In this document: positions 50,004 through 58,910 of the stretch, one piece after another | How the letters are laid out: each line of letters begins with the position of its first letter | Position numbering within the stretch: the stretch's first letter is position 1 | Origin: CAVTWH01 sp963738365 | Lineage (GTDB): Bacteria; Actinomycetota; Actinomycetes; Mycobacteriales; Micromonosporaceae | Length of the DNA stretch: 64,000 nt | Direction of reading: 5' to 3' | NCBI GenBank assembly: GCA_963738365.1 | Contig: CAVTWH010000007.1 | Span: 310,001 to 374,000 of the forward strand | Notes under the pieces: model-generated | The model's database searches: none | Seen by the model: only the letters and a program-made list of their open reading frames with translations | What the model was told of the DNA's origin: nothing | Made by a program: the position numbers and the translations under genes

Positions 50004-50980
50004 GCCGGCCCATCTACGCCCGGGTGCTGCGCCTGCGCCACGTCCAGCCGGGCACCGGCCTGCGGCTGCTGTTCATCGAAGGCACCCTGCTCCTCGCCGG
50101 CCTGGCCGCGCTCGCCGAGCTGGCCAGCTGGTGGAGCGTGCCGCTGCTGCCGCTGGTGGTGGCCGCCCTGGTCAAGGTGGAGGACGTCGCCACCGGGTAC
50201 CGGCGGGCGGCGTTCGCCGCGACCGTCCCGGCGGCGGCGGCGCCGTCGCGCGCCGCACAGCGCGCCCCGGGCCGGGACCGCTCCACCGGCCGGCACTCCA
50301 CGACCGCAACCGGCCGCCAGTCCATGACCGCAGCCGACCAGCAGTCCATGACCGCGACCGGCCGACACTCCATGACCGCGACCGGCCGCCAGTCCACGAC
50401 TGCGACCGGCCGGCAGTCCGCGACCGCGACCGGCCGCCAGTCCATGACCGCGACCGGCCGGCAGTCCGCGAAAGCGACTGGCCGGGCCACGGTGCCCGGT
50501 GGGGCAGTCCCGCCCGGGCGGGCGGACGTTCCCGCCGTCGCAGTGGGGCGGGTGTCCGTGCCCGCGCTGGCTGCCCCCGCCGCGGTCACCGACCCGGCCA
50601 CGACGGCGCGGACGACCAGTGCTTCCCCAGCCGGGTCGCCCGCCCTGGCGGGGCCGGCTGACCGCCCAGCAGGGCCGGCTGACCGCCCAGCAGGGCCGGC
50701 TGACCGCCCAGCGGGGCCGGCTGACCGCCCGGCCGTGCCGGCGGCGGCGTCGCGGCCGGAGTCTCGTACCGGGGGCAACGCGGGTCCGGGGGAGCAGGGC
50801 GACCGACCCCGCACCCGGGCCGGTGGGCCGCCCTGGAACCAGCCGGCGTGGAACCGCTCCTCGGTGGCCCGGTCCGGCCAACTCGACCGCCAGCAGCGCA
50901 TCCCGGCCGGACCCGACCGGGTGTGGGCCAGGGCGGCCGTCCCCGTGGAGCCGCCTGGCCCGCCCGACACCGACGGCTGA
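50000..50980 (+). CDS. Membrane protein with two in-frame repeat arrays
   Basis: 326 aa from GTG 50000, overlapping the holA stop. Two hydrophobic segments lie near residues 22-60 (LRLLFIEGTLLLAGLAALAE; PLLPLVVAALVK). The rest is disordered, with eight octapeptide repeats of TGRQSMTA type and four heptapeptide repeats AGPADRP. No family recognised. The repeats resemble those of the window's first gene in period, not in sequence. Confidence 0.65.
   Translation: MSRPIYARVLRLRHVQPGTGLRLLFIEGTLLLAGLAALAELASWWSVPLLPLVVAALVKVEDVATGYRRAAFAATVPAAAAPSRAAQRAPGRDRSTGRHSTTATGRQSMTAADQQSMTATGRHSMTATGRQSTTATGRQSATATGRQSMTATGRQSAKATGRATVPGGAVPPGRADVPAVAVGRVSVPALAAPAAVTDPATTARTTSASPAGSPALAGPADRPAGPADRPAGPADRPAGPADRPAVPAAASRPESRTGGNAGPGEQGDRPRTRAGGPPWNQPAWNRSSVARSGQLDRQQRIPAGPDRVWARAAVPVEPPGPPDTDG
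50285..50476. repeat. 24-bp in-frame tandem repeat, 8 units
   Basis: Eight 24-bp units encode TGRHSTTA, TGRQSMTA, ADQQSMTA, TGRHSMTA, TGRQSTTA, TGRQSATA, TGRQSMTA and TGRQSAKA. Codon-level identity is high, pointing to recent unit duplication. Confidence 0.9.
50648..50731. repeat. 21-bp in-frame tandem repeat, 4 units
   Basis: Four 21-bp units, nearly identical, encode AGPADRP. They lie in the same gene as the 24-bp array. Confidence 0.88.
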
Positions 50981-51133
50981 CGTCGGGACCCGGTCGCCCG
51001 GTCCGTTGCGTGGCGACGCAGCTGTGGTCCAGGCCGGTGAGATCGACGGGCGGGCTCTGCCGAAGCGCTCGTCGTAGGCGCGCGTGCAGCCGTAGCGGTG
51101 GCGCGGGCGGGCTTCGAGGAGCCCGTAGGACAG

Positions 51134-51169
51134 CGAACCGCCGTCGGCACGGGTGCCGACGGCGGTTCG
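51134..51169. terminator. Bidirectional terminator after rpsT
   Basis: A 17-bp perfect inverted repeat, 51134-51150 with 51153-51169, sits 35 bases beyond the rpsT stop. It may also end transcription from the holA side. Confidence 0.78.
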
Positions 51170-51203
51170 TGGAGTGGTGCGCCGCCCGGGTGGGCGGGGT
51201 GGG

Positions 51204-51470
51204 TCAGGCGCTCAGCGAGGCGTGCTGCGCGGCGATCGCCGACTTGCGGTTGGCGGCCTGGTTCTTGTGGATCACGCCCTTGCTGGCGGCGACGTCGAGG
51301 GCCCGGGTGGCGGCGCGCAGCAGCGGCTCCGCCGTGGTGGCGTCACCGGAGGCGACCGCCTCGTGGTACTTGCGGATCGCGGTCTTCAGCGACGACTTCA
51401 CCGACTTGTTCCGCAGCCGGGCCTTCTCGTTCTGCCGGTTGCGCTTGATCTGAGACTTGATGTTCGCCAC
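51204..51470 (-). CDS. rpsT: 30S ribosomal protein S20
   Basis: 88 aa from GTG 51470 (VANIKSQIKRNRQNEKARLR), the usual S20 length. The helical basic body includes SVKSSLKTAIRKYHEAVASG and the end KSAIAAQHASLSA. GAAGG lies upstream. It is divergent from lepA, the normal actinobacterial arrangement. Confidence 0.97.
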   Translation of the reverse strand: MANIKSQIKRNRQNEKARLRNKSVKSSLKTAIRKYHEAVASGDATTAEPLLRAATRALDVAASKGVIHKNQAANRKSAIAAQHASLSA

Positions 51471-51700
51471 GCGACAGCCTTCGTCCTCACGAGCAGTGGT
51501 TTCTCTGACAGCTTCGACGCGCACGGCACAGCCACACGCGAGCAGCCAGATTACCAGGTACCTGCAGGGCCAGCCAAAACGGGCGCTGCCAGGCTACCCG
51601 GCGCCCGGGTACCGGCCGGCCCGGCGCACCTGCGGGCGTGGGGCGCCCCGGGCGGCATGGGACGATGGAGCGCGACTCACCGATACGAGAGACGGATACC

Positions 51701-53569
51701 GTGCCAGCCACGCTCGAGCCTGCCGCGACCAGCCCGGAGCTGATCCGCAACTTCTGCATCATCGCCCACATCGACCACGGCAAGTCCACCCTGGCCGACC
51801 GGATGCTGCAGCTCACCGGCGTGGTCGACGCGCGCCAGATGCGCGCCCAGTACCTCGACCGGATGGACATCGAGCGCGAGCGCGGCATCACCATCAAGAG
51901 CCAGGCCGTCCGGCTGCCGTGGACGGTCCGGGAGGGCGGGCGGGCCGGCGAGCAGTTCATCCTCAACATGATCGACACGCCGGGGCACGTCGACTTCACC
52001 TACGAGGTGAGCCGCAGCCTGGCCGCCTGCGAGGGCGCCGTGCTGCTGGTCGACGCCGCGCAGGGCATCGAGGCGCAGACGCTGGCCAACCTGTACCTGG
52101 CGCTGGAGAACGATCTGCACGTCATCCCGGTACTCAACAAGATCGACCTGCCGGCCGCCCAGCCGGAGAAGTACGCCGAGGAGCTGGCCCACCTGATCGG
52201 CTGCCAGCCCGAGGACTGCCTGCGCGTCTCCGGCAAGACCGGGGAGGGCGTGGCGTACCTGCTCGACGAGATCGTCCGGCAGATGCGCCCGCCGGTGGGC
52301 GACGCCCAGGCGCCGGCCCGCGCGATGATCTTCGACTCGGTGTACGACGTGTACCGGGGCGTGATCACCTACGTCCGGGTGATCGACGGCCGGATCGAGG
52401 CCCGCGACCGGATCAAGATGATGTCCACCGGCGCCGTGCACGAGCTGCTCGAGATCGGCGTCATCTCGCCCGAGCCGGTGAAGTCCAAGGGGCTGGGCGT
52501 CGGCGAGGTCGGCTACCTGATGACCGGCGTGAAGGACGTGCGCCAGTCCCGGGTCGGGGACACCGTCACCATCAACACCCGGCCGGCGAGCAAGGCCCTC
52601 GGCGGGTACAAGGACCCCAAGCCGATGGTCTACTCCGGCCTCTACCCGATCGACGGCTCGGACTACCCCAACCTGCGCGACGCGCTGGACAAGCTGAAGC
52701 TCAACGACGCCGCGCTGGCCTACGAACCGGAGACCTCGGCGGCGCTCGGCTTCGGCTTCCGCTGCGGGTTCCTCGGCCTGCTGCACCTGGAGATCATCCG
52801 GGAACGGCTGGAGCGCGAGTTCAACCTGGACCTGATCTCCACGGCGCCGAACGTGGTGTACCGGGTGATCATGGAGGACCGGCGGGAGCACATCGTCACC
52901 AACCCGAGCGAGTTCCCCACCGGCAAGGTCGGCGACATCTTCGAGCCGATCGTCCGGGCCACCGTGCTCACCCCCAACGACTACGTGGGCGCCGTGATGG
53001 AGCTGTGCCAGGGGCGCCGGGGCAACCTGCAGGGCATGGACTACCTCTCCGCCGACCGGGTCGAGCTGCGCTACACGCTGCCGCTGGCCGAGATCATCTA
53101 CGACTTCTTCGACCAGCTGAAGTCCCGCACCAAGGGCTACGCCAGCCTGGACTACGAAACCAGCGGCGAGCAGGAGGCGGAGCTGGTCAAGGTGGACATC
53201 CTGCTGCACGGGGAGGCGGTGGACGCGTTCTCCGCCATCGTGCACAAGGACAAGGCCTACACCTACGGCACCAGCATCGCCGCCAAGCTGCGCGCGCTCA
53301 TCCCGCGCCAGCAGTTCGAGGTACCCATCCAGGCGGCCATCGGCAACCGCATCATCGCCCGCGAGACGATCCGGGCCATCCGCAAGGACGTGCTGGCCAA
53401 GTGCTACGGCGGTGACATCACCCGCAAGCGCAAGCTGCTGGAGAAGCAGAAAGAGGGCAAGAAGCGGATGAAGATGGTGGGCCGGGTCGAGGTGCCGCAG
53501 GAGGCCTTCATCGCCGCCCTGTCCACCGCGGACGGCCCCACCGACGGCAAGGCGCCGGCCAAGAAGTGA
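51701..53569 (+). CDS. lepA: Elongation factor 4 (LepA)
   Basis: Translational GTPase of 622 aa that acts on stalled ribosomes or in initiation. G1 is in IIAHIDHGKSTLADRM, G2 RERGITIKSQ, G3 DTPGHVDFTYEV, G4 NKIDLP. The LepA-specific C-terminus ends RKRKLLEKQKEGKKRMKMVG. GTG 51701 (VPATLEPAATSPELIRN) matches the family start; an upstream in-frame ATG is less likely. The NUDIX gene overlaps the stop. Confidence 0.97.
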   Translation: MPATLEPAATSPELIRNFCIIAHIDHGKSTLADRMLQLTGVVDARQMRAQYLDRMDIERERGITIKSQAVRLPWTVREGGRAGEQFILNMIDTPGHVDFTYEVSRSLAACEGAVLLVDAAQGIEAQTLANLYLALENDLHVIPVLNKIDLPAAQPEKYAEELAHLIGCQPEDCLRVSGKTGEGVAYLLDEIVRQMRPPVGDAQAPARAMIFDSVYDVYRGVITYVRVIDGRIEARDRIKMMSTGAVHELLEIGVISPEPVKSKGLGVGEVGYLMTGVKDVRQSRVGDTVTINTRPASKALGGYKDPKPMVYSGLYPIDGSDYPNLRDALDKLKLNDAALAYEPETSAALGFGFRCGFLGLLHLEIIRERLEREFNLDLISTAPNVVYRVIMEDRREHIVTNPSEFPTGKVGDIFEPIVRATVLTPNDYVGAVMELCQGRRGNLQGMDYLSADRVELRYTLPLAEIIYDFFDQLKSRTKGYASLDYETSGEQEAELVKVDILLHGEAVDAFSAIVHKDKAYTYGTSIAAKLRALIPRQQFEVPIQAAIGNRIIARETIRAIRKDVLAKCYGGDITRKRKLLEKQKEGKKRMKMVGRVEVPQEAFIAALSTADGPTDGKAPAKK

Positions 53570-54078
53570 ACCGGCACTGCTCCCGCTGCGGCGCGGCGCT
53601 GGCCGCCGACCCGCCCACCACCTGCGCCGCCTGCGGGTACCAGCTGTTCCTCAATGCCCGGCCGACGGCCACCGTGGTGATCGTGCGGGACGGGCACTTC
53701 CTGGCGCTGCGCCGGGTCCGCGAGCCCAGCGCCGGCCGGTGGGACCTGCCCGGCGGCTTCTGCGACGGGTACGAACACCCGGCCGACGCGGCCGTCCGGG
53801 AGGCCCGCGAGGAGCTGGGCGTGACCATCGAGCTGGTCACCTTCCTCGGCATGTACGTCGGCGACTACGCCTTCCAGGGCGAGCACCTGCCGGTGCTGGA
53901 CTGCTTCTGGCTGGCCGAGATCACCGACGGGGAGCTGGTCCCCGACCCGAGCGAGGCCAGCGAACTGGACTGGCTGCCGCTGGCCGACCCGCCGGCGATG
54001 GCGTTCGCCACCATGGACCGCGCCCTGCGCACCGCCGCCCGGCTGCTGGCCGAGGCCACCGGCGCCCGTCCGGCCTGA
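53566..54078 (+). CDS. NUDIX hydrolase with N-terminal zinc ribbon
   Basis: 170 aa from GTG 53566, coupled to lepA. An N-terminal ribbon (CSRCGAALAADPPTTCAACG) resembles that of NADH pyrophosphatase. The NUDIX box is GGFCDGYEHPADAAVREARE then ELGV, complete with the REXXEE-type glutamates. It hydrolyses a nucleoside-diphosphate-linked substrate; which one is unknown. Confidence 0.92.
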   Translation: MNRHCSRCGAALAADPPTTCAACGYQLFLNARPTATVVIVRDGHFLALRRVREPSAGRWDLPGGFCDGYEHPADAAVREAREELGVTIELVTFLGMYVGDYAFQGEHLPVLDCFWLAEITDGELVPDPSEASELDWLPLADPPAMAFATMDRALRTAARLLAEATGARPA

Positions 54079-54182
54079 TCGGCCGATCCGACCGGGCTGC
54101 CGCAATCCGCTTGTCAGTGCAGGCCAGAGGGGTCGGCAACGAGCGTAGGCCAATCCATTTAGGTCAATGGCAAAGACGCCGT

Positions 54183-54208
54183 GTTTGAGCCGGGAAGCGG
54201 ATGGGCAA
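54183..54208 (+). promoter_or_regulatory. Sigma-B-like promoter, distal copy
   Basis: GTTT (54183-54186) and GGGCAA (54203-54208), 16 bases apart, resemble the GTTT-N14-17-GGGTAT pattern of actinobacterial general-stress sigma factors. It shares the string GTTTGAGCCG with the proximal copy. Confidence 0.45.
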
Positions 54209-54292
54209 TGTTCTGTCGTAGCCGGTAAGAGGCTGGTGACAAGGCCAAGGATGGTCGTCACGGGACTCGCGCCGGCGGCGGAGAAAGCAGTT

Positions 54293-54317
54293 GTTTGAGC
54301 CGCAACCAGTGGGGGAA
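54293..54317 (+). promoter_or_regulatory. Sigma-B-like promoter, proximal copy
   Basis: GTTT (54293-54296) and GGGGAA (54312-54317), 15 bases apart, 35 bases before the start of the stress-type membrane protein. It repeats GTTTGAGCCG from 54183. Confidence 0.45.
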
Positions 54318-54351
54318 TCCACCAGGCGACCCCGGTTCGAGGAGGAACACA

Positions 54352-54627
54352 ATGACTGTCACCGGCATCATCACCGCCCTGATCATCGGTCTGGTCATCG
54401 GCGCCCTGGGCCGTCTCGTGGTCCCGGGCCGGCAGGACCTGCCGATCTGGCTGACCATCGTGGTCGGCATCATCTCGGCGTTCATCGGCACCGCGATCGC
54501 CCGCGCCTTCGGCGTGGCCAGCACCCCCGGCTTCGACTGGACCGAGTTCCTGTTCCAGGTGATCGTGGCCGCCGTCGGCGTCGCCCTGGTCGCCGGCCTG
54601 TACGGCCGTCGTCGCGCCCTGCGGTAA
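54352..54627 (+). CDS. GlsB/YeaQ/YmgE family stress membrane protein
   Basis: 91 aa with three hydrophobic helices (VTGIITALIIGLVIGALGRL; IWLTIVVGIISAFIGTAIAR; FLFQVIVAAVGVALVAGLYG), the transglycosylase-associated protein pattern. ATG 54352 follows GAGGAGGAA. Twin sigma-B-like promoters in the 273-base upstream gap suggest osmotic or general-stress control. Confidence 0.9.
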   Translation: MTVTGIITALIIGLVIGALGRLVVPGRQDLPIWLTIVVGIISAFIGTAIARAFGVASTPGFDWTEFLFQVIVAAVGVALVAGLYGRRRALR

Positions 54628-54639
54628 CCAACCGCACCA

Positions 54640-54683
54640 CACGGCGAAGGGCCGCCTGGTCATCCGGGCGGCCCTTCGCCGTG
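54640..54683. terminator. Bidirectional terminator between convergent genes
   Basis: A 17-bp inverted repeat, 54640-54656 with 54667-54683, around a 10-base loop. It lies between the stress membrane protein and the convergent dioxygenase stop at 54698. Confidence 0.85.
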
Positions 54684-54697
54684 TTCACGGCTCGCGG

Positions 54698-55609
54698 TCA
54701 GCGCAGCCAGGGGATGTCGCGGTTGAGCAGCCCGCGCTCCCGCAGCTCCCTGCGCAGCGGGATCTCGTCGTCGATGTACCCGTCCCAGTTGATGCCCCAG
54801 TAGTTGGCGGTGTGGGTACCTTCGCCGATCAGCTGGCGCTGCACCGGGGTGCGGTTGCGGTACCACTCGCCGTTCAGGTCCGGGTGCAGCTCGTCCAGCG
54901 GCCGGATCCACCGGTAGGTGTAGCCGACGAAGAGCATCTTCCGGGTGATCGTGGAGAGGTTGGTGGAGCGCGAGTGCCACTGGCGGCGGTCGAAGATGAA
55001 CGCGTCGCCGGGGTTCGCGGTGATCTCCACGGTGCCCTCCGGGTCCGGGTTCTGCACCGAGAGGTCGGCCGGGCGGGGCAGCGAGTTCCACAGGTGGCTG
55101 CCGGGGATCACCTTGGTGGCGCCGCGCCCCTTCTCCGACAGGTCGGAGAGCACGTAGCCCACCTTGAGCGAGAACATCGGCCGGGGGAGCGTGGGGTCCA
55201 TCGTCTCCGGGTCGGAGTTCTGCCGGTACCCGTCCTGGTGCCAGCCCCAGTAGGGCTTCTCCGGCTCCAGCGCGGGCGGGGTGACGTCCAGGTGGTTGTG
55301 GTGGGTGTAGATGTTCCAGCCGGCCAGCCCCCACATGTACGGGAAGGCCACGGGGTGGGTCAGCAGCTCGCCGAACAGCTCGTCGCGCTCCAGGAAGCCG
55401 AGCAGGTGCAGGGTGCCGTCCTTGGTGGTGTTTCCCTTGGCCTGCTCCTCGGCGTACACCCGGTCCACGGCCCCCTCCAGGGCGGCCCGGTGCTCCTCGG
55501 TCAGGACATTGCGCAGGAGAAGAAAGCCCTGCTCGTGGAACTCCTTGCGATCAACTTCGCTGATCGGCTCATAGCCGGTCAGGCCGCCGTAGTCGAATGC
55601 AGCAGCCAT
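54698..55609 (-). CDS. Phytanoyl-CoA dioxygenase (PhyH)-like protein
   Basis: 303 aa from ATG 55609 (MAAAFDYGGLTGYEPISEVD) behind GGGGAGGA. Fe(II)/2-oxoglutarate oxygenase fold with HxD in YWGWHQDGYRQNSDPE and the distal His in RRQWHSRSTN; an Arg for 2-oxoglutarate follows (STITRKMLFVGY). The family hydroxylates small molecules, often in secondary metabolism or osmolyte synthesis. No pathway genes are adjacent, so the substrate is open. Confidence 0.88.
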   Translation of the reverse strand: MAAAFDYGGLTGYEPISEVDRKEFHEQGFLLLRNVLTEEHRAALEGAVDRVYAEEQAKGNTTKDGTLHLLGFLERDELFGELLTHPVAFPYMWGLAGWNIYTHHNHLDVTPPALEPEKPYWGWHQDGYRQNSDPETMDPTLPRPMFSLKVGYVLSDLSEKGRGATKVIPGSHLWNSLPRPADLSVQNPDPEGTVEITANPGDAFIFDRRQWHSRSTNLSTITRKMLFVGYTYRWIRPLDELHPDLNGEWYRNRTPVQRQLIGEGTHTANYWGINWDGYIDDEIPLRRELRERGLLNRDIPWLR

Positions 55610-55737
55610 GTCCTCCCCTTGCCTGTCTTCGGGTGGGCCGCGATCCGCGAAGTCGCGGACTCTGAGGGGTGCGGCAGAGACCCGGCGATCGTAGCTCACC
55701 GTCACCACAATGAGCAGCGCTCAGCGGCCGGACCGGC

Positions 55738-56616
55738 TCAGGCCCAGACCTCGGCGACGACGCGCTGATTACTGTCGGCAACGGTTGCGTCGCTGGGCGG
55801 AGCGGACCAGCTGCCCCGCTTGGCCGTCCAGACCCGGTTACCGAACGTGACGCTCTTCACGCCCCGCTCGGCGGCGTGCGCGACCAGCCAGTGCGCGTAC
55901 TGCCAACCGGTCACCGGCGCGCCCACGATCAGGCTGACGCCGGTGCCCGCCGGGTCGGCCACGGCCACCGGGCCCCAGTCCAGGGCGAGCCCCTGGGCCA
56001 GCGCCGTGGTGGCGGCGGCGCCGCGCTCGTTTGGCGGGTCGGTGATCGTGCAGGACAGCGCGGCGTCGTTGGTACCCACGAAGGCGTCGGTCAGCGCCCC
56101 GGCGCTGGCCTCCCACCGCTCGTAGAGGCTGCCGTCGGCGCTGCGCTGCACGCGCTGCGCGGCCTGCGCCACGGTCAGCTGCTGCCAGCCCTTCACCTTC
56201 AGCAGCGCGGTGTAGAACCGGCCGGCCGCATAGCGCGGGTCGGCGATCTGCTCCGGCGTCCCCCAGCCCTGGCTCGGGCGCTGCTGGAACAGCCCGATCG
56301 AGTCCCGGTCACCGCCGGACAGGTTCTGCAGCTTGCTCTCCTGCTGAGCCGTGGCCAGCGCCACCACGATGGCCCGGGGCGGAATCTTGCGGGTGATCCC
56401 CACGGCGGCGATGGTGGCGGCATTGGCCATCTGCTCAGGGGACAGGTCGAAGTCCTCCTGCCGGCCGTCCACCGCCCCGGTGACCACGCACTGCTGGGTC
56501 ATGTCCGGCAGGTGCGCGGGCAGCTTGCTGGTCAGCGCGTGGATGCCCAGATACACCCCGCCGACCGTGAGCACGGCCACGGCGAGCAGGACGGACAGGA
56601 CGACGCGCAGTCGCAA
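55738..56616 (-). CDS. Exported lysozyme-like (transglycosylase-fold) protein
   Basis: 292 aa from TTG 56616, with AGGGAGAG five bases upstream. An N-terminal helix (VVLSVLLAVAVLTVGGVYLG) anchors or exports it. The segment ALATAQQESKLQNLSGGDRD then SIGLFQQRPSQGWGTPEQI has the catalytic-Glu and G-L-F-Q-Q pattern of SLT-type enzymes. The C-terminal about 110 residues (ASLIVGAPVTGWQYAHW-like) are typical of actinobacterial hydrolase companions. Probably a cell-wall enzyme. Confidence 0.75.
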   Translation of the reverse strand: MRLRVVLSVLLAVAVLTVGGVYLGIHALTSKLPAHLPDMTQQCVVTGAVDGRQEDFDLSPEQMANAATIAAVGITRKIPPRAIVVALATAQQESKLQNLSGGDRDSIGLFQQRPSQGWGTPEQIADPRYAAGRFYTALLKVKGWQQLTVAQAAQRVQRSADGSLYERWEASAGALTDAFVGTNDAALSCTITDPPNERGAAATTALAQGLALDWGPVAVADPAGTGVSLIVGAPVTGWQYAHWLVAHAAERGVKSVTFGNRVWTAKRGSWSAPPSDATVADSNQRVVAEVWA

Positions 56617-56687
56617 CGGCTCTCCCTGGGTATGCGACGGTGACGAGGGTGGCTGACAGCGTACTTCGCCATACCCAGCAGGCGGCC

Positions 56688-57464
56688 TCAGACAACCCAG
56701 GCCGGTGGCCGGCGTTCGGCGAAGGCCGCCATCCCCTCGCGCGCCTCGGCCGAACCGAAGTACGCCACCGACAGCTCCGACAGCGCCGGCAGCAGGGCGC
56801 GCGGATCGATGCTGCGCCCGCGCAGCAGCGCCTTGGTGCCGGCCAGCGCGGCCGGGCCGGCGACCCGCAGCGCGTCCAGGGCGGCGGCCAGCGCGGCGTC
56901 CAACTGCTCGGCGGGTACCGCCCGGCTCACCAGCCCCACCTGCTCGGCGCGTACCCCGTCGAAGGTTTCGCCGGTGAGGAACAGCTCAGCGGCGGCGCGC
57001 GGGGCCAGCCGGGGCAGCACCGTGGCGGAGATCACCGCGGGGACCACCCCGATGCGTACCTCGGAGAAGGCGAAGGTCGCCGACGTGGCGCAGATGGCCA
57101 GGTCAGCGGCGGCGATCAGGCCCAGGCCACCGGCCCGGGCCGGGCCGGCGACGCGGGCCAGCACCGGCTTGGCCGACTCCCAGATGGCCAGCAGCACCTC
57201 GCCGAGGCGGGCCACCGGGACCGTGCCGCCGGCCAGCGCCCGGGCGGTCTCCTTCAGGTCGGCGCCGGAGCAGAACACCGGCCCGGTGTGGTCGAGCACC
57301 ACGGCCCGGACCTCCGGGTCGTCCTCGGCCCGCCGCAGCGCCGTGAGCAGCGCTTCGATCATGGCGGTGGACAGCGCGTTGCGGTTGGCCGGGCTGTCCA
57401 GGGTCACCGTCGCCACGCCGCGATCGGTGGCGTAGCGGACCGGCACGTCGGTGGGCGAGGTCAT
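56688..57464 (-). CDS. Enoyl-CoA hydratase/isomerase family protein
   Basis: 258 aa, crotonase fold. Segments VATVTLDSPANRNALSTAMI, the oxyanion-hole part VFCSGADLKE and GPARAGGLGLIAAADLAICA, then FAFSEVRIGVVPAVIS mark the family. Catalytic Glu positions are not both obvious, so isomerase or other activity is possible. ATG 57464; divergent from hemW with only 17 bases between starts. Confidence 0.9.
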   Translation of the reverse strand: MTSPTDVPVRYATDRGVATVTLDSPANRNALSTAMIEALLTALRRAEDDPEVRAVVLDHTGPVFCSGADLKETARALAGGTVPVARLGEVLLAIWESAKPVLARVAGPARAGGLGLIAAADLAICATSATFAFSEVRIGVVPAVISATVLPRLAPRAAAELFLTGETFDGVRAEQVGLVSRAVPAEQLDAALAAALDALRVAGPAALAGTKALLRGRSIDPRALLPALSELSVAYFGSAEAREGMAAFAERRPPAWVV

Positions 57465-57481
57465 GTCGGCAGACTAGAGGC

Positions 57482-58690
57482 ATGCCCGGGGCCCTGCCAG
57501 AAGGTGATCCAGTTCCGCGTACCGGTGAGTTGCCGGCCAGCGCGCTCGCCGCCGTGGGCAGCCACGGCTTCGGGGTGTACGTGCACGTGCCGTTCTGCGC
57601 CTCGCGCTGCGGGTACTGCGACTTCAACACCTACACCGCCGGTGAGGGGGTCAGCGCCGACGGGTACGCCGACACGGTGCTGGCCGAGCTGGCGCTGGCC
57701 GCCCGGGTGCTGCCCACCCCGCCCCGGGTGGACACGGTGTTCTTCGGCGGCGGTACCCCCACCCTGCTGCCCGCCGCCGAGCTGGCCCGGCTGCTCGACG
57801 GCATCGACGCCACCTGGGGCCTGGCCCCGGACGTCGAGGTGACCACCGAGGCCAACCCGGAGTCGGTACAGCCGACCTCGCTGCGCGCGCTGCGGGCGGC
57901 CGGGTTCACCCGGATCTCGCTGGGCATGCAGTCCACCGCGCCGGGCGTCCTCGCGCTGCTGGACCGCCGGCACACGCCGGGCCGCGCGGTGGCCGCCGCG
58001 CGGGAGGCCCGGGACGCCGGCTTCGCGCACGTCAACCTGGACCTCATCTACGGCTCGCCGGGGGAGACCGCGGAGGATTTCGCCGGCTCGCTGGCGGCCG
58101 TGCTGGCCGCCGGCGTCGACCACGTGAGCGCCTACGCCCTGATCGTGGAGGACGGCACCCGGCTGGCCGCCCGGATGCGCCGGGGCGAGCTGCCCTACCC
58201 CGACGACGACGTGGCCGCCGACCGCTACGAGGCCGCCGACGACGCCCTGCACGCCGCCGGCTTCGACTGGTACGAGGTGTCCAACTGGGCCACCTCGCCG
58301 GCCGCCCGGTGCCGGCACAACCTGCTCTACTGGACCGGCGGCGACTGGTGGGGGCTGGGTCCCGGCGCGCACAGCCACGTCGGCGGGGTGCGCTGGTGGA
58401 ACGTCAAGCACCCGAACGCCTACGCCGCCCGGCTGGCCGAGGGCGCCTCACCCGGCTACGCCCGGGAACTGCTCGACCCCTCGCAGCGCCGCGAGGAGGA
58501 CGTGATGCTGCGGCTGCGGCTGTCCGACGGGCTGCCGCTGAGCCGGCTGGACGGGGCCGGGCTGGCCGCGGCCCGGCTGGCGGTGGACGACGGGTTGCTC
58601 TCGGCCCAGGCGTTCGCCGCCGGGCGGGCCGTGCTGACCCGGCACGGCCGGCTGCTCGCCGACGCGGTGGTCCGCGACCTGCTGACCTGA
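57482..58690 (+). CDS. hemW: HemW-type radical SAM protein (coproporphyrinogen oxidase-like)
   Basis: 402 aa. Cluster motif CASRCGYCDFNTYT (CxxxCxxC) in the segment VHVPFCASRCGYCDFN, then VFFGGGTPTLLPAAEL and LDLIYGSPGETAEDF. Lacks the extra features of HemN, consistent with heme chaperone HemW. ATG 57482. Its usual actinobacterial neighbours are lepA upstream and hrcA downstream, as here. Confidence 0.93.
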   Translation: MPGALPEGDPVPRTGELPASALAAVGSHGFGVYVHVPFCASRCGYCDFNTYTAGEGVSADGYADTVLAELALAARVLPTPPRVDTVFFGGGTPTLLPAAELARLLDGIDATWGLAPDVEVTTEANPESVQPTSLRALRAAGFTRISLGMQSTAPGVLALLDRRHTPGRAVAAAREARDAGFAHVNLDLIYGSPGETAEDFAGSLAAVLAAGVDHVSAYALIVEDGTRLAARMRRGELPYPDDDVAADRYEAADDALHAAGFDWYEVSNWATSPAARCRHNLLYWTGGDWWGLGPGAHSHVGGVRWWNVKHPNAYAARLAEGASPGYARELLDPSQRREEDVMLRLRLSDGLPLSRLDGAGLAAARLAVDDGLLSAQAFAAGRAVLTRHGRLLADAVVRDLLT

Positions 58691-58910
58691 GGTTTCCCGT
58701 TGACCCCCGGCAACCTCGCCGCCTCGGCGAACTTGCCGCCTAGGCGGACGCGACTCGCTGGCGGACGCGACTGCCCGGCAGAGCGCGGCGCGAGGCTGGC
58801 TTCGGGCCACGGCCCGGCACACACTCGGCTGTCCGGGAGCGCGGGTGCCCACCCGTTCACCCGCGTCCCGGACTTCAGACCACCGACCCCGGGCTGGCCG
58901 GGGGCGGGTA
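58691..58910. other. Intergenic region with short repeats
   Basis: 220 bases without a gene between hemW and the convergent DUF4870 gene. It holds the palindrome CCGCCTAGGCGG (58736-58747), which also occurs at 15915-15926, and two copies of GGCGGACGCGACT (58743 and 58760). No clear terminator. Confidence 0.6.
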
